A stretch of 23,586 nt of DNA. Origin: Prevotellaceae bacterium UBA1716. Lineage in GTDB: Bacteria > Bacteroidota > Bacteroidia > Bacteroidales > Bacteroidaceae. Below the pieces are notes generated by a model. The model ran no database searches, was not told the origin of the DNA, and saw only the letters and a list, made by a program, of their open reading frames with translations. Within the stretch, counting starts at the first letter, position 1, and each line of letters opens with the position of its first letter. A program made the position numbers and the translations under genes. The DNA lies in assembly GCA_002317225.1 (NCBI GenBank), contig DCIW01000027.1, positions 1-23,586 of the forward strand, read 5' to 3'. Below, one piece after another: positions 8,146-14,338 of this stretch.

Positions 8146-8919
8146 TTATTTGTTCTTGGATTGAAGATAAATCTTCATAAGTACCTGCTTAGTGTTGAGT
8201 GGGAAATCACCCTGTTGAAGCCATCCGTAGAACCCAGGGTCGCGACGAAGCACATCAACCACTGGCTTACCCTTATACTTGCCGAAGTTAAATACGGGAA
8301 CATCGTTCTCATCATATATCATTCGACCGGCAAAATCTACGTTTCGATTCATGCGGGAATATTCGGCAAGGAAATCTATATCGTTCTTGAGATCGTCAGG
8401 ATATTTGTCGAGTTGGGCTTCGAGCACTTCAAGGGTAGCACGGGTATCAGCTGTTGCCGAATGTGCGTTCTCGAGGTCTTTGCCACAATAATACTTGTAG
8501 GCGGCAATGAGGGTACGGCGTTCAAGTTTATGGTAGATATTCTGCACATCAACCATCTTTACCTTTGTGAAATCCACATCGGTTACGCCTGCACGGAGAA
8601 ACTCCTCAACAAGAAGAGGGATATCAAAGCGATTGGAATTAAAACCTGCAAGATCACAGCCTTCAAATGCTTTCTTCAGGTCTTGAGACACCTCCTTGAA
8701 GGTAGGGCAATCCTTTACATCCTCATCATAGATTCCATTGATTGCTGATGCCTCTTCGGGGATATGCATCCCGGGGTTGAGGCGCATGGTCTTCGACTCT
8801 TCGTTACCATTAGGAAAAACTTTGATGTAGCAAAGTTCCACAATGCGGTCCTTTGCTACATCAACACCTGTAGTCTCCAAGTCGAAAAATATGATTGGAT
8901 TCTTTAAGTTTAGTTTCAT
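8146..8919 (-). CDS. DEDDh 3'-5' exonuclease (DnaQ/ExoX-like)
   Basis: A protein of 257 residues that removes nucleotides from DNA 3' ends. The exonuclease domain (about 8-170) has all DEDDh residues: Asp13 and Glu15 in FFDLETTG, Asp99 in NSNRFDIPLL, and His153 and Asp158 in HSATADTRATLEVL. After a linker, residues 210-250 (FNFGKYKGKPVVDVLRRDP then a YGWLQQGDFP segment) match the small C-terminal domain seen in exodeoxyribonuclease X and related proteins, thought to aid DNA binding. It is encoded 10 bases after dnaN, so it may act as proofreading or repair exonuclease linked to the sliding clamp. Bacteroidota often encode several DnaQ-like proteins, so calling this the replicative epsilon subunit would be unsafe. 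Confidence 0.92.
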   Translation of the reverse strand: MKLNLKNPIIFFDLETTGVDVAKDRIVELCYIKVFPNGNEESKTMRLNPGMHIPEEASAINGIYDEDVKDCPTFKEVSQDLKKAFEGCDLAGFNSNRFDIPLLVEEFLRAGVTDVDFTKVKMVDVQNIYHKLERRTLIAAYKYYCGKDLENAHSATADTRATLEVLEAQLDKYPDDLKNDIDFLAEYSRMNRNVDFAGRMIYDENDVPVFNFGKYKGKPVVDVLRRDPGFYGWLQQGDFPLNTKQVLMKIYLQSKNK

Positions 8920-8929
8920 TACTTACTTT

Positions 8930-10051
8930 TTAGTCTTGCAACATCATTGGCATGAGGAGCATGATGAGATCCTCTTCTTCGTCTTGCTCAGCAGGAACGA
9001 TTACACCGGCACGAGAAGGATCGGCAAGTTCGAGCACAACATCCTGACTTGCAATACTATTGAGCACATCAAGAAGGAATGGACCATTGAAACCGATGCT
9101 CATTGGCATACCAGCATAGTCGCACATGATATGCTCTTCGGCACTTGTAGAGAAATCAATATCCTGGGCACTTACTGTGAGGTTGTTATTATCGAGCTGG
9201 AGCTTGATGAGCGAACTGCTTGCACTTGCAAACACACTTACACGACGAAGTGCTGCGATGAACGAAAGACGGTCAACTGTCACACGGAATGGGTTGTCCT
9301 GTGGAATAACAGAATTGTAGTTAGGATAACGTCCTTCGATAAGGCGGCAACTGATCTTGAAATTAGAGAGTACAATCTCTGCGTTGCGGTCATCGAAACG
9401 GATTTCTGCACTATCCTGCTCCTTTGGAAGCACTGTCTTGAGCATTGTAGATGGCTTCTTTGGAAGGATGAATGCACATGGCTCGCCCGAGTGAACTGGG
9501 AGAATGCGGTTACGAACAAGTTTGTGGCCATCACTTGCAACAAGGGTTGCATACTCTGGAGTGAGGTCGAAATAAACACCATTCATCTGAGGACGGAGTT
9601 CATCATCTGCAGTTGCAAAAAGCGAACGAGAAATACCGCTGAGAAGCAATTCTGCAGGGAAGGTAGCAGTGTGTATACCTGATACAGAAGAAGGTACAGG
9701 ATATTCTTCACCATTCTGAGCGATAAGGTTATACTTACCGTTCTGGTAATTGATTTCAATCTGATATGTGTTTTGATTGATATTGAATGTGATTGGCTGC
9801 TCCGAAATCTCCTTGATCGAGTTGATGAGCTGCTTTGATTCAATAGCTACTTTTCCGTAACCATCCACGTCGGTAACTTCAAGAGTTGTTACTATGGTAG
9901 TTTCGCTGTCCGAAGCTGTCAAAGTAAGTGTTTCGCCTGAAAGTTCGAAGAGAACACAGTCGAGAATTGGCAGAGCGTTCTTTGAGCTCTGAACTCTGCT
10001 GAGAGTCTGAAGACGACTGCAGAGTGTTGTGCTTGATACGTTAAATTTCAT
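8930..10051 (-). CDS. dnaN: DNA polymerase III beta subunit (sliding clamp)
   Basis: A protein of 373 residues, the normal length, forming the ring-shaped dimer that tethers DNA polymerase III and other enzymes to DNA. Typical clamp features are the N-terminal KFNVSSTTLCSRLQTLSRV, the ALPILDCVLFEL segment (about 26-37), FPAELLLSGISRSLFATADDELRPQMNGVYF in domain 2, SDGHKLVR (about residue 174), CRLIEGRYPNY (about 241-251) and the C-terminal LLMPMML tail. It is the first gene of the five-gene minus-strand operon. A -7-like box (TAACTTTG on the minus strand) lies 31 bases upstream. dnaA is not next to it, unlike in many other phyla. Identification is secure. Confidence 0.98.
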   Translation of the reverse strand: MKFNVSSTTLCSRLQTLSRVQSSKNALPILDCVLFELSGETLTLTASDSETTIVTTLEVTDVDGYGKVAIESKQLINSIKEISEQPITFNINQNTYQIEINYQNGKYNLIAQNGEEYPVPSSVSGIHTATFPAELLLSGISRSLFATADDELRPQMNGVYFDLTPEYATLVASDGHKLVRNRILPVHSGEPCAFILPKKPSTMLKTVLPKEQDSAEIRFDDRNAEIVLSNFKISCRLIEGRYPNYNSVIPQDNPFRVTVDRLSFIAALRRVSVFASASSSLIKLQLDNNNLTVSAQDIDFSTSAEEHIMCDYAGMPMSIGFNGPFLLDVLNSIASQDVVLELADPSRAGVIVPAEQDEEEDLIMLLMPMMLQD

Positions 10052-10082
10052 TTTAAGTGCTTAGTTTATTTTATCTTTGCTA

Positions 10083-10090
10083 CAAAGTTA
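10083..10090 (-). promoter_or_regulatory. Bacteroidota -7 promoter box for dnaN operon
   Basis: The minus strand reads TAACTTTG, fitting the TAnnTTTG -7 consensus of the main sigma factor in Bacteroidota, about 31 bases upstream of the dnaN ATG. I cannot find a well-placed -33 TTTG partner, so the start point is tentative. Confidence 0.55.
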
Positions 10091-10146
10091 CTAAATGTAT
10101 TTGCAATATCGCTCTTTTTTAATATTTTTTTCGATTATTCTTTCAT

Positions 10147-10182
10147 TTTTGTACATAAAACCAAAATTTAATCGTACTTTTG
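10147..10182 (+). promoter_or_regulatory. Promoter for the DUF3127 / phosphatase pair
   Basis: TACTTTTG at 10175-10182 matches the TAnnTTTG -7 consensus, and TTTTG at 10147-10151 is a possible -33 element with 23 bases between. The box lies 41 bases upstream of the preferred ATG at 10224, which also argues against starts further upstream. Confidence 0.65.
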
Positions 10183-10223
10183 CACTCGAAATAATTCAAA
10201 CAACAAAAAACTTTTACCAAAAT

Positions 10224-10637
10224 ATGGAAATGTCAGGAAGAATCACTGCAGTGCTTGAGGCACGCGGTGGAACATCAGCTCGTACGGGCAATTCGTGGAA
10301 AGTTCAGTCTTATGTACTCGAAACTGAAGAACAATACCCAAAGCATCTTTGCTTCGAAGTGTTCGGCGAGGATAAGATCAATCTTTTCAACATTCAGGTG
10401 GGTCAGGTACTTAATGTTTCATTTGATATTGATGCTCACGAATATCAGGGTCGTTGGTACAACCAGATTCGTGCTTGGAAGGTAGAACCAGTTCAGGCAG
10501 GTGCTCCAGTGGCACAGCCAATTGCTCAGGATCCATTTGCAGCACAACCAGCACCTGCTGCTCCAGCAGCTCCTGCGGCACCTGTGGCACCAGTATTTGA
10601 CAATACTCCAGACGAAACATCTGATCTCCCTTTCTAA
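10224..10637 (+). CDS. DUF3127 domain-containing protein, SSB-like
   Basis: A protein of 137 residues. I chose the ATG at 10224 because the open frame upstream (to 10095) contains the promoter box and codes for an unconvincing hydrophobic leader. The family-typical core is MSGRITAVLEARGGTSARTGNSW at the start followed by YPKHLCFEVFGEDKI and YQGRWYNQIRAWKVE (ending near 90). A low-complexity Ala/Pro/Val linker follows (about 95-125), and the tail ends DETSDLPF. The layout (compact beta-rich domain, flexible linker, acidic tail ending in two hydrophobic residues with Pro) mirrors single-stranded DNA-binding proteins, whose last residues (DDDIPF in E. coli) dock partner enzymes. DUF3127 has no established function that I know of; an OB fold and nucleic-acid binding are inferences. 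It is divergent from dnaN and 3 bases upstream of the phosphatase gene. Confidence 0.85.
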   Translation: MEMSGRITAVLEARGGTSARTGNSWKVQSYVLETEEQYPKHLCFEVFGEDKINLFNIQVGQVLNVSFDIDAHEYQGRWYNQIRAWKVEPVQAGAPVAQPIAQDPFAAQPAPAAPAAPAAPVAPVFDNTPDETSDLPF

Positions 10638-10640
10638 GAG

Positions 10641-11159
10641 ATGACTACCCTGATTCTTGTTCGTCACGGTGAGACTGAAGAAAACACCAAGCATATCCTT
10701 CAAGGGCATTTGCCTGGAACACTGAACGAACTTGGAAAGATACAAGCAAAAGAGGCTGCAGAACACTTACGTTCTGTGGCCTTTGATGTTTGTCTGTGCA
10801 GCGACTTGAAGCGTTGTACGGACACTGCCGACATTATATATAACGAATTGGGTAAGAGCACTTCGGACATCCTCTATACCAAACTCTTAAGAGAACGTGA
10901 TTGGGGTTCGCTGACAGGTATTTCAGTCAACAACTACCCCACCCCAGCAATGCCCGATGATGCAGAGACTATGCCCGCACTTCAGGGCAGAGTTCGCATC
11001 TTCCTCGATTTCGTGAAGAAGACCTATCCCAACATGCGTGTGCTTTGCATAAGTCATGGCTTCGTACTTCGTATTCTCCAAGCCGTCAACGCCGATGTTG
11101 ACTTCCACGAAATACAAATGATGACCAATGCCGAAGTGAGAGAAATTGAAGTAAAATAG
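10641..11159 (+). CDS. Histidine phosphatase family protein
   Basis: A protein of 172 residues of the phosphoglycerate mutase-like superfamily (PF00300), which removes or transfers phosphate via a phosphohistidine. The catalytic motif LVRHGET contains Arg8 and His9; Arg58 follows in CSDLKRCTDTA, an acidic residue lies in LRERDWG (Glu85), and the second His is His139 in CISHG. The pattern and length fit small soluble phosphatases related to CobC/GpmB. The substrate cannot be read from sequence; no cobalamin genes are nearby to support alpha-ribazole phosphatase. It starts 3 bases after the DUF3127 stop and is surely co-transcribed with it. No clear terminator follows; only a weak hairpin near 11371-11394 (AAGTGT/ACACTT then a short T run). 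Confidence 0.9.
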   Translation: MTTLILVRHGETEENTKHILQGHLPGTLNELGKIQAKEAAEHLRSVAFDVCLCSDLKRCTDTADIIYNELGKSTSDILYTKLLRERDWGSLTGISVNNYPTPAMPDDAETMPALQGRVRIFLDFVKKTYPNMRVLCISHGFVLRILQAVNADVDFHEIQMMTNAEVREIEVK

Positions 11160-11392
11160 TGTGAGGAAAAAAAGCAATGGAAGTAAGGGGACCCCCTCTT
11201 ATCAAATACTTTTGCCCATAACTTTTAAATGATTCGTTCAATTCATTTAAGTGTTTAGGCCAAATCATTTAAGTGTTTTAATCGATTGATAATTAAGTAG
11301 TTGATAAAATGTCATAGTATTGATTATCAGATAGTTAGGCATTTTTGAGGTATTCCTGATAGGTGAGAATAAGTGTGCAATTTGACACTTTT

Positions 11393-11567
11393 TGTTGCAA
11401 TGCTGCAATGTTGCAATGTTGCAACAAGTCTTTTTCAAAACACCCTATTATATATATATTAAAAATATACCAAGTAATGGTTAATACATGATATTATTTA
11501 AATATATATAATAGGCGAGAAAATGAACTATTCGAAAACTACGCTGCAACATTGCAACATTGCAGCA
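11393..11567. repeat. Inverted iteron-like arrays around an A/T-rich core
   Basis: On the left, four 8-base units run head to tail: TGTTGCAA (11393-11400), TGCTGCAA (11401-11408), TGTTGCAA (11409-11416) and TGTTGCAA (11417-11424). On the right, three units in the opposite orientation fill 11544-11567. The 23 bases 11401-11423 are an exact inverted copy of 11545-11567. Inside, a second inverted pair CCTATTATATATA (11444-11456) and its complement (11503-11515) flanks an A/T-rich centre. The whole could fold into a long cruciform. Such structure suits a binding site for a replication, recombination or regulatory protein, but no such protein is encoded intact beside it. Confidence 0.75.
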
Positions 11568-11741
11568 AACACTTGATGCTTTGCAGAGACATGTAGATGA
11601 AGATGACTCCGTGAAACACGGACTCATCGAAAGACCATCCTTGCCAAGGCAGTCCAATTTTTTAATAAGACGATCGCGCAGAAGGACTCACTCCTTGCCG
11701 AGCGTGAGCAGGTTATTCAAATTTTCATTTTCTATCATTAA
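11560..11741 (+). pseudogene. Possible remnant of a phage-type antirepressor (Bro-N-like) gene
   Basis: In one frame the DNA encodes TLDALQRHVDEDDSVKHGLI (about 11566-11625), which resembles the HVDEDD segment of Bro-N/antirepressor proteins. About 10 codons later, in another frame (+2), it encodes LAKAVQFFNKTIAQKDSLL and then AEREQVI, a typical linker-like helix, ending at a TAA that coincides with the left end of the MITE-like element at 11739. Two protein-like pieces in different frames with no complete gene suggest a deleted and frameshifted relic. The family assignment rests on short segments and is weak; chance protein-like sequence remains possible. Confidence 0.3.
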
Positions 11742-11925
11742 GTAGGTATTCAAAATTATTTATATAATCAATCATATGTGCATCTTCATATTTCAATCAT
11801 CTCTTTGGCGCATCTTTCTACTTCATTTTCAGTCACTATGCCCGCATAGCTCCTTCAACTGAAGTTAGAAGTCTGCATCCAAATAGATTGATTCAAATAT
11901 AAAAATAATTATGAACACCTACTTA
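11739..11925. mobile_element. 187-base MITE-like element with terminal inverted repeats
   Basis: The left end reads TAAGTAGGTATTCAAAATTA (from 11739) and the right end, on the opposite strand, TAAGTAGGTGTTCATAATTA (from 11925 inward). The similarity continues imperfectly through ATTTATAT and AATCAATC on both sides, so the inverted ends span about 33-40 bases. Both ends have TA outside AGTAGGT, which would fit insertion at a TA dinucleotide, though the TA may belong to the repeat itself. The 110-base interior has no open frame of note. This is the form of a non-autonomous element mobilised by a transposase elsewhere; I cannot name the parent insertion sequence. Confidence 0.65.
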
Positions 11926-12071
11926 GGAACACAAAATAGAATAGTTGAGACTGAGTTTCAGTAGGCAAGTTATAAGTATAGGAAAGTCTTGTAAAATGAC
12001 GTTCTTATTTACTTCTTTTGTCAATTCACAGTTAAAATGCATTAAATATCCGCGTAAAAGAAACCTATAAG

Positions 12072-12102
12072 TTGCGTGTTTGGATAAATATGTATACTTT
12101 TG
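12072..12102 (+). promoter_or_regulatory. Promoter for the PDDEXK nuclease gene
   Basis: TTG (12072-12074) and TACTTTTG (12095-12102) are separated by 20 bases and fit the Bacteroidota -33/-7 pattern. The -7 box lies 41 bases before the ATG at 12144. This supports a start at 12144 for the original gene rather than at the internal ATG 12247. Confidence 0.65.
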
Positions 12103-12143
12103 CGATGCAAAAGTGCGATAACGGCAATAAATCTTCCAAGTCA

Positions 12144-13197
12144 ATGGCAAACGAAATAATAAATGTGAATAGCAGCTTTATCAATGACATTAAGTCGTTG
12201 GTCAACAAGGCGCGTAGTCAGGCTTATGCTGCAGTAAAACCAAGCCATGATTGAGGCTTATTGGAATATTGGCAAGCGCATTGTGGAAGAAGAGCAGCAA
12301 GGCAAGGAGCGTGCAGATTACGGTAAGCAGTTACTCAAACAGCTGTCGGCGGCTCTGACAGAAGAGTTCGGGAAAGGCTTTTCTGTGCAGAATCTGTATT
12401 ACTTCCGACAGTTCTATGTTGTCTTCCCTGAAATTTTCCACACACCATGTGGAATTTTGACGTGGTCACATTACAGGCGATTATTGAGTGTCACAAACGA
12501 GGCTGCCCGCAACTGGTATATCAAGGAGGCATCCGAGCAGATGTGGAGCTACGCAACACTGAATCGTAACATCTCTACGCAATACTATGAGCGTCTGTTG
12601 ATGTCGCAGCAAAAAGAGCCAGTGGTAGCAGAAATGAAGGCGCTGACAAAGGATTTTGATACCGATAAGCTTGAGTTTATCAAGAACCCTGTAGTGGCAG
12701 AATTTCTCGGAATGTCGCCAACAAAGGCCTTCGTTGAAAGTGAATTGGAGACAGCCATTCTGGACAATCTTCAGAAGTTTCTTCTTGAACTTGGCAAGGG
12801 CTTCTCATTTGTGGAAAGACAGAAGTTGGTTCGCACAGAGAAGGACAAGTATTTCATCGACCTCGTGTTCTACAATTTCCGCCTGAAATGTTTCGTGCTT
12901 GTTGACCTTAAAGTTGGCAAGATAACCCATCAGGATGTTGGGCAGATGAAGATGTATGTGAATATGTACGATAAGATGATGCGTGGTGACGATGATAATC
13001 CTACGCTTGGCATTGTACTATGTTCTGAAACAGACGAAGATATAGCTGAGTTCTGGCTCAATGACGAGAAGAATATCTTCATGTCAAAATACATGCTGAT
13101 GCTTCCTTCTAAATTAGAGTTAAAACAAGAGATTGAACAGCAGAAGGCTCTGTTTGCCCTACAGCAAGGATCAAAGGAAGAAAGTGACAAACTGTAG
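12144..13197 (+). pseudogene. YhcG/DUF1016 PDDEXK nuclease gene with a 5' frameshift
   Basis: The original gene probably encoded about 350 residues, the family's usual size. Its first 31 codons (MANEIINVNSSFINDIKSL onward to QAYAAV) read from ATG 12144 and then run into KPSHD-stop at 12254. The rest continues in another frame from ATG 12247 (MIEAYWNIGKRIVEEEQQG). Removing one A from the run at 12236-12239 would join them as AAVNQAMIEAYWNIG. Residues counted from 12247: the N-terminal YhcG domain (about 1-130) may bind DNA or partners; the C-terminal nuclease domain has FIDLVFYN (Asp205) and VLVDLKVG (Asp220, Lys222) as PD-(D/E)XK residues. The 316-residue downstream part could still be made by reinitiation because the two frames overlap by 8 bases. 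Members are often found near restriction systems or in mobile regions; cellular role unclear. A sequencing error is possible. Confidence 0.85.
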
Positions 13198-13252
13198 TTA
13201 GAAGATTGATTATGAAACAGAAGACATTAAATTTATAGGAGACTAAAAAAAT

Positions 13253-13876
13253 ATGAAGATTAAAAAATCAATACCCTTTATCATTTTGGCAGTGTTTATC
13301 ATTCTTTGTTCGATGATGAGTGTAACCACGAAGGGCAAGCACAAGCTTAAAAAACCGATTTATGTAGTTGCGGAAAGCGATTCTGAATTATTTAGCATAA
13401 AGGCAACAGACAATTATGATAATAATATCCACATTGAGATGCATGCGATTGAAGGCAAAATGGGAACTGTCTCATTCGAAACGCATATTAGAGAAAGTAA
13501 CACCACAGATAGTGTGTATGTAGAAAAGTATAGAGGAATATATGAAAAGAAACTTGTTTTCTTCAGAAAGGGATGTGAACCATCTGATACACTCTATTCA
13601 TGGCATGTGCCTCTTGTACATGCCCCAAATACCAACAGAGAAATAATGGTTAACAATGAAGGAAACAACCTCAAGGTTTTCTGCGATTGTCATGCTAAGA
13701 GTATCTCAGTGTCAACACTCGACAAAAAGATTATTGCAGAGAAAACCGTTGATGGACGTCTTACTGAGTTCTCTATTCCTAATGATGTGAAATATTTGAC
13801 AATTAGCATACACCATGGTGATGCTGTCAATTCATTGTATAATGAAAATACCGTATTTTTCTACCCTGTCAGATAA
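13253..13876 (+). CDS. Hypothetical membrane-anchored protein
   Basis: A protein of 207 residues that I do not recognise. Residues 1-6 are basic, 7-23 form a hydrophobic segment (signal peptide or membrane anchor; Cys19 is not in a good lipobox), and the rest is a soluble, beta-rich-looking domain with several charged patches. Cys108, Cys144 and Cys146 (FCDCHAK) stand out. The start is the only ATG giving the leader; a poly-A stretch precedes it, typical for this phylum. The gene is more A/T-rich than the housekeeping genes, lies 55 bases after the PDDEXK gene and ends 15 bases before the convergent YqaA-type gene. The domain presumably faces the periplasm. It may be accessory DNA; no function should be assumed. 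Confidence 0.65.
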   Translation: MKIKKSIPFIILAVFIILCSMMSVTTKGKHKLKKPIYVVAESDSELFSIKATDNYDNNIHIEMHAIEGKMGTVSFETHIRESNTTDSVYVEKYRGIYEKKLVFFRKGCEPSDTLYSWHVPLVHAPNTNREIMVNNEGNNLKVFCDCHAKSISVSTLDKKIIAEKTVDGRLTEFSIPNDVKYLTISIHHGDAVNSLYNENTVFFYPVR

Positions 13877-13891
13877 TTCATCCTATCAAGA

Positions 13892-14338
13892 CTATCTCAT
13901 CATAATAGCAGTATATCCAACAAGGATATACCTGACGAATTTGCCCAAAAAAGAATACATCAAAACACCCCACACGTTGGCACGGAGAAGTCCGAGGGCT
14001 ATGGATATGCATGTTCCGAAGAATGGGAGGAACGAGAATGTGGCTATCCAGGAACCTTTGTTTGCAACATACTCTTGGGTTTTCATGAGTCGGTCCTCCT
14101 TAACGTGCATCCAACGTGATATCTGATGTACATTCCAGATTCGACCTATATAATAATTAAACATGGAGCCGAGCACATTGCCTATGGTAGCACTCGCAAC
14201 CGTTAGCCAAGGATCCATGCCAGTGGTCACAAGCATAATCCCTAAGACTGCCTCACTTGAGAATGGTACAAAGGTGCCGGCAAGGAACGACGCAAGTGCC
14301 ATTCCGAAATATCCGTATTGTAGAAAGAATTCGTTCAT
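13892..14338 (-). CDS. YqaA/DedA-type (SNARE-associated, VTT domain) membrane protein
   Basis: A protein of 148 residues with several hydrophobic spans (about 5-25, 32-52, 95-115 and 120-142). The AGTFVPFSSEAVLGIML segment and GNVLGSMFNYYIGRIW match the small YqaA branch of the DedA superfamily, whose members are linked to lipid carrier movement and membrane homeostasis. The start is set at MNEFFLQYGYFG (14338), because it overlaps the upstream stop in an ATGA junction and is the normal family start; an in-frame ATG at 14392 would add 18 unconvincing residues overlapping the upstream gene. Translational coupling to the larger membrane protein is likely. A phospholipid- or undecaprenyl-phosphate-related role is inference from the superfamily. 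Confidence 0.87.
   Translation of the reverse strand: MNEFFLQYGYFGMALASFLAGTFVPFSSEAVLGIMLVTTGMDPWLTVASATIGNVLGSMFNYYIGRIWNVHQISRWMHVKEDRLMKTQEYVANKGSWIATFSFLPFFGTCISIALGLLRANVWGVLMYSFLGKFVRYILVGYTAIMMR

Larger units (their letters stand above)
11160..12143. other. 984-base gene-poor region with repeats and remnants
   Basis: No intact gene is visible. The region is A/T-rich and includes a direct repeat TCATTTAAGTGTTT at 11243-11256 and 11265-11278 (22-base spacing), the inverted iteron-like arrays at 11393-11567, a probable gene remnant at 11560-11741, and a MITE-like element at 11739-11925. After 11926 I see nothing definite until the promoter at 12072-12102. The accumulation of repeats and scraps suggests old mobile-element activity between housekeeping blocks. 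Confidence 0.7.

Noticed and set aside
8843..9682. A 279-codon open frame on the plus strand
   Set aside because: It lies wholly antisense to the exonuclease gene start and dnaN, both of which are certain; its protein is Cys/Thr/His-rich and has no family-like pattern. It is a shadow of codon use.
10095..10223. Upstream extension of the DUF3127 gene with a hydrophobic leader
   Set aside because: It would contain the TAnnTTTG promoter box and add residues absent from the family; the ATG at 10224 fits the conserved start.
11195..11207. AGGGGACCCCCT palindrome as a terminator for the phosphatase gene
   Set aside because: The loop would be too small and no T tract follows.
11393..11424. Possible CRISPR array
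   Set aside because: The units are 8 bases with no spacers, so they are iteron-like rather than CRISPR repeats.
12236..12254. Programmed frameshift in the PDDEXK gene
   Set aside because: There is only a run of four A, with no strong slippery heptamer and no obvious downstream stimulatory structure; mutation or error is simpler.
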